Source of the DNA: Epiperipatus broadwayi
Taxonomy: Eukaryota > Onychophora > Udeonychophora > Euonychophora > Peripatidae
Direction: 5' to 3'
DNA length: 64,000 nt
Assembly (NCBI GenBank): GCA_028023455.1
Contig: JAQFVV010012434.1
Coordinates: 3,974,928 to 4,038,927 of the forward strand
Shown: one piece after another, positions 11,660 through 23,335 of the stretch
Position numbering within the stretch: position 1 is the first letter of the stretch
Layout of the letters: each line of letters opens with the position of its first letter
The notes under the pieces: model-generated
The model's input: the letters and a program-made list of their open reading frames with translations, nothing else
Told to the model about the DNA's origin: nothing
Database searches by the model: none
Made by a program: the position numbers and the translations under genes

Positions 11660-12360
11660 TATATAGCGGATTTGCTCACAGACATTCAAGCATCCTTCAA
11701 CTATCCACACTATTTCATACTACTGAGACACATGATGGCAAACACGTAGAAAAGATAAATAATCCAAAATATACTACCACTCATCAGTTAGTCCAGATTA
11801 TCATATATCACACACATATATAATCAGCGTTCTGTTTATATTAAGATAACAAATCTTTATATTTTAATGGACAGGCTTAAATCTACCCCAACTTTTCAGC
11901 CATTCGTACCATTGAAAATATGATGATGGAAAACCCAAATCCCATGCTGATGCCAATATTATTGCCATTTCTGTGTTAATCTCAAGTCACCCTGACCCCT
12001 CATGTATACAATTTTATCCATTTAAATACATAGAAGAGGGATGGTCAGTATGCAGGCTTAATGTGTAAGATTTGAAATACAGGCATTCTTCATATACCTG
12101 GAGTTTAATTGTAAGTATAGCAGTTTTAAACACAGACTTTCAATCACCCTTCAACTGTCCATACTATCTCACACTGCTGATACGCATGACCACAGACATG
12201 TAGAAAAGGATAAATAACCCCCAATATGCATATTTCATGCTGAAGCACTCATCAGTTTGTCCAGATTATCATCTCTCACACACATATATAATCAGAGCTC
12301 TGTTTATATTAAGATAGAAAATCTTCATATTTTAATGAACAGGCTTCAATCTACTCCAAC
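11660..12360 (-). repeat. Hammerhead repeats, copies C and D (minus strand, left arm)
   Basis: About one and a half units of the 0.47-kb repeat on the minus strand. The two hammerhead cores lie at 11781-11787 and 12249-12255 (TCATCAG on the plus strand), 468 bp apart, and the tRNA-like segments start near 11699 and 12156. It forms the left arm of an inverted pair with 12361-13020. Copy C has lost its stem II and GAAA box. Confidence 0.9.
12206..12280 (-). ncRNA. Hammerhead ribozyme, copy D (core kept, stems damaged)
   Basis: On the minus strand the core boxes CTGATGA (12255 down to 12249) and GAAA (12236 down to 12233) are intact. Between them GTGCTTCAGCAT can form only a short stem II. Stem III, TAC/GTA in copy A, reads TAT/GCA here, one change being a CpG loss. 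The inner stem I is weakened (ACAAA opposite TTGGG). It is probably inactive or poorly active. Confidence 0.55.
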
Positions 12361-13020
12361 CTCTAACTGATGAGTGCTGGTTCAGCACAAAATACATATA
12401 TTGGGGATTATTTATTTTTTCTACATGTGTGTAGTCATGTGTATCAGTGGTAAAAGAAAGTGTGGATAATTAAAAGGTGCTTGAAAATCTGTGTTCAAAT
12501 CTACTATATTTACATTTAAGCTCTATGTATATAAGAAATGCCTGTATTTCAAATCTTACACATTAAACCAGCATCCTACCCATCCCTCTTCTATGTATTT
12601 AAATGGATAAAGTCCTATACATTAGGGGACAGAGTGACTTGAGGACAACATGATCATGGTAATAATATTAGCATCAGCATGGGATTTGGGCTTTCCATCA
12701 TCAGATTTTCAATAGTATGGATGGCTGAAGAGTTGGAAGTTGGAGTAGATTGAAGCCTGTCCATTAAAGTATGAAGATTTGCTATCTTAATATAAACAGA
12801 GCACTGATTATATATATGTGTGTGAGGGATGATAATCTGGACTAACTGATATATTGAGGATTATTTATCTTTTCTACATGCATGTGGTCATGTGTATCAG
12901 TGTTATATGATAGTGTGGATAGTTGAAGTGTGCTTGAAAATCTGTGTTTAAATCTGTTATATTTACAATTAAGCTCCAGGTATATGAAGAATGCTTATAT
13001 TTCAAATCTTATGTTAAATA
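12361..13020 (+). repeat. Hammerhead repeats, copies B and E (plus strand, right arm)
   Basis: One full unit and part of a second. The unit begins exactly in the hammerhead (CTGATGA at 12367) and includes the tRNA-like segment (about 12430-12500), a middle part (CATCCCTCTTCTATGTATTT, GGACAGAGTGACTTG, CAGCATGGGATTTGGG), then GGAGTAGATTGAAGCCTG and the next hammerhead position at 12846. In copy E the ribozyme has lost stem II and GAAA (CTGAT runs straight into ATATTGAGG). Head-to-head with the left arm, this makes a palindromic locus of about 1.36 kb. Confidence 0.9.
12367..12415 (+). ncRNA. Hammerhead ribozyme remnant, copy B (G12 lost)
   Basis: CTGATGA (12367-12373) and a perfect 5-bp stem II, GTGCT/AGCAC with loop GGTTC (12374-12388), are followed by AAAA where GAAA is required. 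Stem III has TACATA instead of TACGTA. Both differences from copy A are CpG to CpA. The 5' strand of stem I is absent because the inverted junction cuts here, so it cannot fold as a single unit. Confidence 0.7.
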
Positions 13021-14100
13021 TATTGCCAGATATTAAAAAATTATGTATTTTTATCTATTCAAAATAAAAAAAAAGATGAACAATAATGACTTATTTTAGA
13101 TTGATTGGAATACATTTACATATTTATTGGGGTGTGTATGTATATGGTTTTTTTTCAGTTCAGATCTTTTGACATTGTTTTCTTCAATTTTGACTTTATT
13201 AATACTAAAAATAGAATCAGTAATTTTGTGCTCACCAATATTTTCTTTCATCAATTATCCAGTTTGCATTTTATTAGTAATGTTTTACTTTTTATAATAT
13301 TTGTTTTAAATTCTGAAACTTCCAGTTAATAATATTATATTAATCCTCTGATTATCTTTAATTTTCCAATGTTTCTGTAATAACTAAGATTATTAGAAAT
13401 GCAGAATGAGTTGCTACTCCACTTGACTTACGAATGCAATGCATTGTGTATTAACCAACTTTTACATTCACACTTTAATGTCAAATTAGACATTTCTATG
13501 TTTGATGGGTATCAGCTGATTTACAAATTACTGATGATGTGGATTACAATTGATATATATGTCTACAGACATTGACTGATTTTTTCATCAAGACTTGTTC
13601 CTTGAATAATCATAAAATATTTTATAGATAGCATAATCATCAATGTTAAATGCATGTTCTATCTAATCTTAATAGCTTTTTAAATAATTCAAATTAATCC
13701 AATTGTATAAGAAATTTTAAAATGGTTTAAAACATATTCAATGCCATTGTGGCATGTCATACTTTGAGGAACTAGAGCATCATTAGACACAAGTTATTAA
13801 ATAGCAATGCTCTAAAATTGCAAGAGATGGTATTTTATATCTGTTTTATGATTATGAATTTAAATATAATCATGAGTTTGTATTCAAATGGAATAAAATT
13901 GTTGTATTTTGGAGAAATACCACATGTAAGAAAAAAATAAAAGAAGTTTTTTATTATAATTAAAGAAAATAATGGACTGCCTTAGCTCAGAAAATGCAAA
14001 AAAGGTAAATTTAAGCATTTTTTTAAGTATAGCAAGAATATGTTTTGTACTACACATGTACATTATCTAATAGGAATTAAATTCACAGGATAGTAAAAAT
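13021..14100. other. AT-rich stretch, nothing recognised
   Basis: An open frame at 13105-13329 is rich in F, I and N, like chance frames in this composition, and shows no family resemblance. Confidence 0.5.
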
Positions 14101-14104
14101 CATA

Positions 14105-15063
14105 TACACCTGGGTCTCATTTTACACAATAAATAGGTTCCTCAGAAAACACACGCAAATGAAATCACACAAAAATAGACGTAACTTACCTTGAAAAAGA
14201 GGGGATGCAGACTGTGATTTTTAAAAATCACGTAAAAGCAAAGCAGCAACGTAAAATTACTTTAAAATTCACACAAAAAAATAAGGAAATAAAATATGAC
14301 TAATAAAAAATTTCAAATTTAAAAAAAATTGATACAAGACAAACTTTTTTTAACTATAATATTTAATTTTATTCAAAACAATATATTTTTATGCATAATT
14401 TACAGTAATTTACATTTTTTTATATGTGTTTTAATTATTATCATTATTTGCCGATAAACAGGTTCGTTTGCAAAAATCAGATTCTTCACAAGAGGAAATA
14501 CAACTAGAAACCAACTTCACTCTCATGTTGTGTTAATGGTTTTCTGGTGACAATGTAATTAGTAATTAATCTAACAACTAAAAATTAAATTCTTATTTTT
14601 GTCTTTAATTTTTTAATTTTCAATTTTAATTGTGCCCACTGCTATTTCTCGCCTTTTAAAAATAAACTTGCGGACACTAAATGATTAATAATTGATTACA
14701 TTCTTTTTTAAAAAACAAAAACAGAATGTGATTTAAAATGCAAAATTAACATGCACAATGTTTGAACAAATTTACATTATAATCTTGTAAAATTTAATGT
14801 GTGTATACATAAAATGTGGAAATCATGATTTTAATTTTATTATTGCATAAAATCTTACTATTATAAAGCACTGAAAATATTGAAATTACTAAGATGAAAG
14901 CTGAATTCCAATAATGTGCTATTACTTTCAATATGATGTAAGTGCGCAAAATTTATTATTTAAAGTAATAGCATATTATCGAAGTTCGACTTCCGAAGAA
15001 ATGTGAATCGTGTAACTTTAAAATCGCATTAAATAAATCTGTGTAAAAAGAGACCCAGGTGTA
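14105..15063. mobile_element. Non-autonomous DNA transposon with TIRs and TA target duplication
   Basis: The ends are CACCTGGGTCTC (from 14107) and GAGACCCAGGTG (to 15061), each flanked by TA (14105-14106 and 15062-15063). Terminal inverted repeats stay similar for about 25 bp (CACCTGGGTCTC, one mismatch, then TTTTACACA) and then only patchily. The interior of about 950 bp has no transposase-like frame; it includes an inner inverted motif (GTGCTATTACTTT at about 14917 and AAAGTAATAGCA near 14965). TA duplication would suit a Tc1/mariner-like or other TA-targeting superfamily, but the family is not assigned. Confidence 0.75.
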
Positions 15064-15356
15064 TCTGTAAATCACATAATTTTTAATGACTTTTTTATAA
15101 GTTATTTTTAGAAAATATTTTTTATAAAAAAACAACTATGAAATATATATATATATGCAATGAAGGAATTAAACATCTGATGTTTACTTTCATAGTAAAT
15201 ACAAATATTAATTAGTATATTGTTGAATATTAAAATTTGTTATAATAAAATTTCTTGCCTAGAAAATAAACTCACATATTAATATGTATAATAAATAAAT
15301 TAATTTTTTTTAACAATATATAAAAGCATTTGCACTTAAATTGTGCCAATAAATCG

Positions 15357-15357
<1 letters not shown>

Positions 15358-15389
<32 letters not shown>

Positions 15390-15395
15390 TATAAT

Positions 15396-15430
<35 letters not shown>
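15358..15430. repeat. (TA)n microsatellites
   Basis: Two TA runs (about 15358-15384 and 15398-15428) separated by TTAAATATAATATC. Confidence 0.95.
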
Positions 15431-15431
<1 letters not shown>

Positions 15432-15570
15432 TTCTAATATTCTCACAGTTAAATGATGACTTTATATTATTATTTCTGGGAGCTTCTGTGTAATAGAAAT
15501 ATAATAACTAAATAAATGATGTTTCAGTACAATAATAAGTACTTTCCTGAGAGTCTCTTTCTCAAATCAT
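15428..15570 (+). repeat. Half copy of a foldback element also seen at 30.2 kb
   Basis: ATTAATTCTAATATTCTCAC, then ATTATTTCTGGGAGCTTC, then GATGTTTCAGTACAATAATA and GTACTTTCCTGAGAG match the left arm of the inverted repeat at 30185-30390, including the preceding TA run. The right arm is missing here. A short hammerhead-repeat-like piece (TAGATATAGGGTGGTTGAAA, then GTTCGAGTCAA) follows at about 15608-15635. Confidence 0.7.
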
Positions 15571-15647
15571 ATATATATATATAATATTTAAGTAAGGTAG
15601 ATTTGATAGATATAGGGTGGTTGAAAGTTCGAGTCAATTTCTTTATA

Positions 15648-15649
15648 AT

Positions 15650-15689
<40 letters not shown>

Positions 15690-15690
15690 A
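15648..15690. repeat. (TA)n(TG)n microsatellite
   Basis: A compound dinucleotide run directly downstream of the tRNA-like piece. Confidence 0.95.
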
Positions 15691-15699
15691 TTGTGTACA

Positions 15700-17560
15700 T
15701 AAATAACTCAAATGCAGTTACTGTTGTATATTTTGTTTTCTACTTTATAATTAAATAAGTATTGGAAAACAAATTATTACATAATGTACTCATTAGTTAA
15801 TGTATTATTATGAAAATTGTTACTTTTATCAAATTAAAAAAATCGCATACGCAGCAGCAATAAATCATTTAATTAATCATTAGAAGTGTATATTTTAATA
15901 CATCAAATATCCAAAGTAATAAGACTTTGATGTATTTTATGAACTTTTATAGTGGAGATTGATTAGATTATAAAAAAATGAAAACCATTTTTGTATATTT
16001 ATAGTTAAATATTTTGTATTATAATCTGTAATATTTATTTAATTTAGTTAACAGTTGTTATCTTAACAGACACATACACACATGCACATACATATATATG
16101 TGCATATAACTAATATAAGGTTTCATTAATATTTATAATGCAATTCTAAAACTGAGATGAACGAATAAGTAAAGATAGTAGTGAACTGCCATCATTGGTA
16201 ATGAAATACTATTTAATGTTCATAATATTTTATTGCTAAGTTACTGAACCTGTTTTTAGAGAACTTTTACATATTTATAAACTATAAGAAGGCCAGTTGC
16301 AATGTCTGCGTCAATAATGTGCAAAAAGTATGACTATCCCATAACTTAACTTGCACTTTACAAGACATAGAAATTTTATATATTTCCACATAAGCTAATA
16401 CTATTTTATATTTTAATAATAGATTCATAATAAATAAAATAATTAATAAATTTCTCGTGGTAATTCAATAGTGATACATCTACTTTTAATCTTATTATAT
16501 TTTAATGAATAATCTTTTGCAAATATAATGTTTCCTACTATAAGAAGTAATAAAGAGAAACTTAATCTGTATTTAAAACTAAGGATAGCAATTTTAAATA
16601 TAAAGTTAACTAATGATTTATCGCAGGGATATATAAAATAAAAAATAAATGCATGGATGTAAAGTGTGCTTTTGCATTTTAGTATATGACAATGTAAAAT
16701 GGATTTTATGTACATCATCTTACCCAATACTTTTGTATCTCAGATAGCATCAATACAATAATGATGTATTTAATACAATTAGATTTAAGTGTAATTTAAC
16801 ATCTTAATTATGACTTTATGTTGTAAATATGCAGTGACGATATTTCTTTAATAATGACAAAAGAGAGGTATTAAAAACTTAACAATTGCTTTATTACATA
16901 ATATAAAGTAAATGATAAAAACCAATAACAACAATAAGAAAATTATATAAAATATATAATAAATATTAATATTTTTTTAATAAATGTAATTGAACTTGGG
17001 ATATGAAAAGTGTAATTATTAGACAGTGATGCAAGGGTTCTAACACTAAATAGGAATAAATTGTTTATTAATTCCAAAATAATCCTGAATTCAAATACTG
17101 GAGGAAAAAAAATCATAATCATAATGATTAATGATAATTAGTTTATTTCATTAACTAATTAATTATTAATTAACCTCACTAAATATTGCTGGAAAAGTTT
17201 TCATTCTTTTAAAAAAACAAGTGCTATTATTGCTTAGAATATCTAAATAATATTCACAACAAAAGGCTTATTTATTTCACCTTAAATTTTTTTACTGGAT
17301 TCATTTGCAAACATAAACATTAGGAGTAATACTCTACTAACAAATATATAACTACATCATTAGGATGCCTGATTATACATTACATAACATTTAAAATATT
17401 AATGCTAACATATAAGAACAATCTACTTATCAAAATAAGGATGATTAACTTCATTTAACTTTGAGGTTGAAACTTAAGGATCCATAAAACACATATTATT
17501 TGCAATACAACAAAATTTTAAAGTTACATTTATACAATCTAAACCTAAGGTAAATCACAT
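15700..17560. other. AT-rich stretch, little recognised
   Basis: No gene is seen. A short segment at about 16230-16262 (ATTTTATTGCTAAGTTACTG and AACCTGTTTTTAG) is similar to 21020-21052, so a dispersed repeat probably lies here. A 94-codon minus frame at 16443-16727 has no family features. Confidence 0.5.
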
Positions 17561-17593
17561 TTAATCCCATTAACCTGGAAATAATATTAAATA

Positions 17594-18270
17594 AAAATAT
17601 TACCTGTACATGAACTTACTAATGTCTGAGGGAACTTTATTATATTAATAATAATAATAATATTAACTAAGAAAAAAGTAATTATGAGAAAGTGCATTTA
17701 AATTAATAATCTTTCAACATTTATGATGATTTAAAATTTATCCCAATGAAATACTGATACTTGAAAAATTTTCCCAGATTTTTGGGAATTTGCAAGCACT
17801 TTTAAAATAAAGCATTAATGATTATGTAAAAGACAGTTAATTTCATTTTATCATATAATCTTTTTGGAGTATAATATCAAGATTAATATATTTTATTTAG
17901 CATACTTGTTAATCCAAGTTAAGCTATGTTTAACATGTTAATCCATTTTAAGATTGCTTATAATTTTGATGTCTATCATATTTAATGTTTGCTTTGATAA
18001 TCCATAATGCATGAGTGGCATTTAAATATTTAGTTTTCATAATCCATTATCTATTGATTGGAATTTAAATATTTTGCATTGATAATTTGTAATGCATTTC
18101 TTTAAGCACTGGATAGGAATAAATAAAATATTACCTGTACATGAGCATAGTAATATCATTGTTGCTGTTATTTTAAAAATGGTTGTAAATTCCCAAAAAC
18201 GTTGGAATATATTTCAAGTATCAATATTTCATTGGGATAAATTTTAAATCACAAATGTTGGAAGATTTAA
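17594..18270. repeat. Inverted/direct repeat element of about 0.7 kb
   Basis: The arm 17711-17800 (around ATTTATCCCAATGAAATACT and GATACTTGAAA) is matched in inverted orientation by 18181-18270 (around TTTCAAGTATC and ATTTCATTGGGATAAATTTT). A direct repeat of about 20 bp, AAATATTACCTGTACATGA, occurs at about 17594 and 18126. Between them, 17960-18090 holds a degenerate tandem motif around TAATCCATAATGCA and TTTAAATATTT with a period near 44 bp. Confidence 0.7.
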
Positions 18271-19735
18271 ACAGATGTTATCATTTTATCCAAAGAATTA
18301 GTATTCATTACTTCTTTAATTTGAGGTATATAATTAATCTATTCATTTATAGAGCTTTAATCCATGATGCTAATAGTTCTGATCATATATCTGATCAGAA
18401 GAAAAGTGATTCTTATTAATTTTTGAATCAAAGTTTAGTGTTTCTCCAAGTGACAAATTTATAGAGGCATATTTGAGTTGAAAAATTATTATTTAAAGTT
18501 TTTCCCTATGTAATTAAAGATGAGATAAATTCACAATATTGAGATGTATATGCACATTTTCTTGAATTAAAAAAAATATTTTACCATATTTTGAAAATAA
18601 ACTTCAGCAACTTATTTGAGGTTAATAAATATAATTATAAAATTATATCAACTATTTACTATTAATTCTAATTATAATAATATTAAATAGTGCTATCACA
18701 CTTATAATGTAAAGCTATATAAATTAATAGCAATTAATCAATTAAATGGCTTAGTGCTTTCAAGAAAATGTATTTCTCACAATCATAGCCTGTTATGACT
18801 CATTTATTGGAATCATTCTATATGTATAATATGCAAATGAGTCAATTAGCCCATCTTTTTGATATAGCAAAACATGCTTCTTTACAATTAATGTTGAAGA
18901 AGTCTTCTGCTATGACATAAGCCTTCTTTACCTTATGTTTAACATTGTGCCTCTTAGTACAAACTAATTTTGCAGAGGTGGGTTCAAACTCACACCAGAT
19001 TACTTCTAATTGAAAATATCCAGTGATTTATTGTTGAAGTTATGAGACAGCATTATATAAGTCAATTTATCCCATTTCCCACTAACAGTTGATTGTAATA
19101 AATAAGTTTTCTTAAAATAAAGAATTAATTAATTAATCAATGATAGTTTCAGATTTATTTGTTGTTATTCATCCATTTCTTAGTCTCATAAAAAGAAAAC
19201 AGTTTTAACTAGCAAAGACAAAATGCTTAGACTAGTTAACCTAGCCAATTATCATGTAAATGGGTATTTAAAAGTTTTCTGAATGTAATAAAAATTGTCT
19301 GGATTTTCCAAACTTCAGCTTTAATATTCATTTGATCAGCTATCTGATTCAATATATTTTCCATTTTGCATTGGGATTTTTTGCTTTTTTCATAAAAACT
19401 TGGAAGAGGTTGGCATAGTTATTACCAAGTAAATGTTAAATGTTTAGAGTTTTTTAAAATCAGCATGGTACAACTTTATATGAACATGTCAAAATGAAAA
19501 AAAAAAATAATTTCAGTTTTTCTCAATTGCTTTACTTTTTATTTCTGGGTTTTAAAATAATTCTACAAGCATTTATTTAAAATAAATAAATCATAAACTT
19601 TAATTGTTCTCAGATATTTATGTCAATTAAATTTAAGTTGATTTTGTAATAAATAAATAAATATTCTAGCAACCTAAATCATTCTTTGTTAAATGTAAAT
19701 CTAAATATGTAAGATTCAGCACACTTAGACGTACA
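18271..19735. other. AT-rich stretch, little recognised
   Basis: A possible tRNA-like B-box hairpin, GGTGGGTTCAAACTCACACC at about 18977-18996, stands out, but no A-box could be matched at proper spacing. Nothing else is supported. Confidence 0.4.
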
Positions 19736-19737
19736 GA

Positions 19738-19992
19738 AATAAATAGAGGTGCTTATCCATATAAAACAAATAATTTATTATAGAAGTAGATACTAGATTT
19801 ATAAATGTAACATTACAACACTAAAATATTTTAAAGTAAAGCAATTGTATTTCAGATTACATTTTATTTAGGTGTAGGACAAACAATTTTTACTTAAAAA
19901 TATTTTAATGTTGTAATGTTAAACTTATAATTCTATTCTATATTTTTATATTAAATTATTTGTTTTATGTGTGTGAGTGCCACTATTTATTT
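19738..19992. repeat. Foldback element with arms of about 100 bp
   Basis: The left arm AAATAAATAGAGGTGC...ATAAAACAAATAATTTA...ACATTACAACA is answered by TGTTGTAATGT...TAAATTATTTGTTTTAT...GCCACTATTTATTT. Identity is moderate, so it is an old MITE-like element. No target duplication is evident. Confidence 0.75.
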
Positions 19993-20307
19993 GTAAAATT
20001 TGACATCTTTATTCTTTAATAAGAATAATGTCAAAAATATAAGCATACAAATATTTTAATACAAGCATTGGTCATACAATCTGTTTTGGAAGCCATTCAA
20101 AAATGCATTATAAAATTATATTTTCTCTTAAACATTAATATGAAAGTCTAGGAAAGATGATATTGATTATTTAAAATGCTATACAACCAATGACAGTGAT
20201 GAATATATTTGCTTAACTATAAAAATTAAAGCCAATAATTTTTTTTTACAGTTTTAAATTTATAATAGATAATTTGCAGAAGTGACTGTAACATTATATA
20301 TATATAT

Positions 20308-20455
20308 AATTAACTATTATATACAGTCTTTCAGTCCACAGAAGACATTTTGGTTAATTCCTTAACCCTTCTCAAATTTATTGTATGTTAAGGAGGGTTA
20401 ATAAATTGACCAAAATTATTTATGGGGATTGAAAGACTGTATATAATAGTTAATT
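20308..20455. repeat. 148-bp inverted repeat (MITE-like)
   Basis: The termini AATTAACTATTATATACAG and CTGTATATAATAGTTAATT are exact reverse complements. The arms continue with a few mismatches through CTTTCAGTCC, ATTTTGGT and TTAACCCTT to a loop of about 20 nt. Confidence 0.85.
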
Positions 20456-20498
20456 ACTGTTATATTTATTATTTTTATTATTACAATAGTTTTTAATT

Positions 20499-20513
20499 AA
20501 TGAACATTTTATT

Positions 20514-20556
<43 letters not shown>

Positions 20557-20570
20557 CAAATAAAATGTTC

Positions 20571-20607
<37 letters not shown>
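20499..20607. repeat. TA-cored hairpin plus a second (TA)n run
   Basis: AATGAACATTTTATTTGTAT and its exact reverse complement ATACAAATAAAATGTTCATT flank a pure (TA)n core, ending at 20573. Another (TA)n run follows to 20607. This has the same architecture as 8032-8103 and 42860-42971. Confidence 0.9.
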
Positions 20608-20609
<2 letters not shown>

Positions 20610-20629
20610 AAAGAGATAAATAGCAAAAT

Positions 20630-21255
20630 AAAAGAAGTGGGATATAGATAACAATAAAAAAATATTTGGAATTGTTATTTGAGTTAAGTGGAATCTATTC
20701 ATACAAATAGATAATAAATAAAAAGGAGGTGGAAGATGAATGCACATTTTTATATGAAACTACTAATTGTTTATGACACTTTAATGCTAATTTATTCAAT
20801 ATGCATTTAGATACAAAACTTTTACATAAACATAAAGGGGAGAAGAAGGAGAGAGGGGGGAGAAAATAAGAGATGGGAGAAAGTTGGAGAACAAATGCTA
20901 AAAAAATTTTGATAAGTTTTATTTGAGTTATGTACAATCTATCCATACAAATAGGTAATAAATATAAACATATTGGCAGACAGATACAAATTATTATATT
21001 AAAGCACTTTTTATTCATAGTACTTTATTGCTGAGTTACTCAACCTGTTTTTAGGCAGAGAACATGTAGAAAAGGAAAGCACAAATGGTAGGATAAGACA
21101 GAAAAAGAGGAGGCAGGAGAGAAGGTTAGATAACAAATGACAAAAAAGATTTAAATTTTAGCAAATGTTATTTAAGGTGTGTGGAATCCATCCATACAAA
21201 TAGATTATAAATACAAACAGATTGGCAGACGGATATAAATTATTATATTGAATTG
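20630..21255 (+). repeat. Three diverged copies of a repeat of about 240-bp spacing
   Basis: A segment ending ...TTATTTGAGTTAAGTGGAATC...CATACAAATAGATAATAAATA occurs at about 20680-20730, 20925-21000 and 21165-21250. The last two share ATTGGCAGACAGATA/ATTGGCAGACGGATA and AAATTATTATATT. The purine-rich stretches between them (AGGAGAGAGGGGGGAG, AAAAGAGGAGGCAGGAG) are also partly shared. No coding function is apparent. Confidence 0.7.
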
Positions 21256-22020
21256 GATCGATATTTTTTTAATTATTATGAAATAATTCTATTTCAAAAA
21301 TATAACTAAATTTTATATCTTTTTATTATTGAAACGTTTATTTTACAATAAGATAACAAACTGGTTTTGATAAGCTTATGAAAATTTTTCGTTTGGTTTG
21401 AAAAAAGCATTTGCTTTTGAATGCTTCTGTTTGTATAATCATTTTAGAAACATTTTTGTGATTTATATCTCACTAATAAACAATTTCTCATCTGGACAAA
21501 TACATTGTCATTATGCAACCTAAAATAAATTGTGACCAATATTTTAAAAAATGAATAGCTTTTCTTGCCTATCATTCACATAAGTCATGTTATCAATATA
21601 ATTTTAATTCATAGAAATAGTAATCGCAACATCTAGAGGTTTTTAGACTGCGCGATATTAGGTTTATGACTACTGGGACCCAACCCTTAGTAATCAACAA
21701 TTTTTAAGTGTGAGCTGAAGAGGGATATTTCGGTTACATATTAGGTCATATGACACTTTATCATCAGGAGTAAGGATGAAGAAGATGAATTGATAAGCAT
21801 AACAAATGAAGCTTCTGTTTTACAGCTTAACCCTCTAGTTGTAAAACTGACATCAGGCTAATAAAATAAAATCTCATGAATATAATTAAAAAACAACTAC
21901 ATTGATTTTAACTTGATATTATTTCTCATATGTACACATATAATTAAGTAACTTTATATATGTATACTTTTAATAAAAAAATATTTTTTATTACAATTAA
22001 ATCATTTCAGTGTCATTTAA
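21256..22020. other. AT-rich stretch, little recognised
   Basis: A slightly less AT-rich part at 21640-21850 (GACTGCGCGATATTAGG, CTACTGGGACCCAACCC) may be a decayed repeat, but no family is recognised. Confidence 0.4.
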
Positions 22021-22024
22021 GCAT

Positions 22025-22140
22025 GAATTTTAAGTTGTATTATTTCTATCATCTAATATTAAATATTAAATGTTTTTTCGAGAAACGTTAAACTTTGTTT
22101 AAACTTTATAAATACATTCAAATAAGTAAAAAGCTGTTTG
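22025..22140 (+). repeat. Dispersed repeat, partner at 28025-28135
   Basis: GTTGTATTATTTCTATCATC, TAATATTAAATATTAAATG, TTAAACTTT and ATAAATACATTCAA recur in the same order and orientation at 28.03-28.13 kb, with substitutions and small gaps. Confidence 0.7.
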
Positions 22141-22239
22141 CTATTATTACTAAGAGTTGCATGTATTTGGAAGTTTGAATAAAGTTTTAAATTTTTCTGA
22201 ATACATTCAATATTTAATATAACATGATTTTACCTTTAT

Positions 22240-23335
22240 CTTCAGCTATTATTATTCCACTGCATGATGAATATCTTTCTAAGTTTAATACAGTTTCTGT
22301 AATCCACTGCTTCTCTACTATTCATCATATTACCAAACTTTTTTATTTCATTTCATATGCGGTCTTTTTCTAGACTTTTTACAATCAATATCTTGAAATA
22401 TAGTTTAAGAGAGCAACAGTTTATTTATTTTCAACATTTTTAGCAGCATGTTCAATCCAGTTCTATTTCAATGTCTTAATTCTTAGAATGATATCAGTTA
22501 TGAACTAATTGCTTTCTCCCCAAAGAATTTCCCTTTTAATTCTTTTGTTGTTATTACCATTGATTGGTCTGAAATCTTTGAATTGTTCTTCTGTTGAATG
22601 GCTAAGTTCCAGAATCATAATAACAGATAAAACTTATTAATCAAAAATCTTTTTTTTCTAATATATAGCTTCATTTATTTTTACCAAAAATCACTCCATT
22701 CAAATTCCTTACATTATGTTACTATCTATGTCAACAATTTGTTCAAGATATTTAAAGTTGTCAAGTTCTACTAATTTAGGATCATAAATGTATTCTGAGA
22801 AAATCCATTGAACATTACTTTAGTCATTTTAATATTTATCATTAGCCTAAATTTTTACTTTCATCTGATAACTTTTTTTAATATATCCTAACACTCTGAA
22901 ACTTTATTTGTAAAAAAAAAAAATCACATCATCTATAAAACTAAATGAGATAAATAATCTCAATGTATTTTTTTCTTAGCTTACTAGTTTAATATATAAA
23001 ATATTCAATTGTAAAACTGCTGTAAAAAGTTGGAGATATGAAATCATCCCATTACACACCTTTATTGATGTTAATCTTCTTAGAATCACCATATAATCTA
23101 ACTCTGCAGTTGCATTTTGCTAACATAATTCAGTATGTAGCAAAATCCTCAGTCTATATCTTAATCAACTAAAGTTTTAATTATTGTGGAAATACTTATA
23201 AAAAGCAAATAACATTTCATAATCTACATATCCAAAATATAATGGCAATTTATATTCATTGGCTAGCAATTAATGTGCAAAATAACTTAAGCTCTTTATC
23301 AGACAGTGATGGAAAAGGAATCAGCAACTTTTGGC
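22240..23335 (-). pseudogene. RTE-like LINE reverse transcriptase fossil
   Basis: No frame is open for long, but reading the minus strand in shifting frames gives successive landmarks of an RTE-clade non-LTR reverse transcriptase in the right order. Near 23240 is YVDYEMLFAF (family FVDYEKAFD). At about 23100-23040 there is a stretch like the GDPLSPxLF region, including LFTAVLQ. At about 22850-22720 come GLMINIK, TKVMFNG and FKYLEQIVD (family GLKIN-KKTK and F-YLG). At about 22450-22300 are WIEHAA, KSRKRPHM and KKFGNMM, like the C-terminal GHV-R, KRSRGRP and RW-D region. It is a coding relic with many stops and frameshifts, with no endonuclease domain visible. The ends are approximate and no target duplication was found. 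Confidence 0.75.

Noticed and set aside
12724-12740. TGGCTGAAGAGTTGG as a pol III A-box of the hammerhead repeat
   Set aside because: It lies more than 200 bp from any B-box-like sequence in either direction within the unit, and the match needs an insertion.
16443-16727. 94-codon minus-strand open frame
   Set aside because: The composition is F, I, K, L, S-rich as for translated AT-rich DNA, with no domain, and there are no splice or promoter signals.
20493-21018. Two overlapping minus-strand open frames of 84 and 107 codons
   Set aside because: They run through microsatellite (IYIYIY) and through the repeated 240-bp unit; no protein family is recognised.
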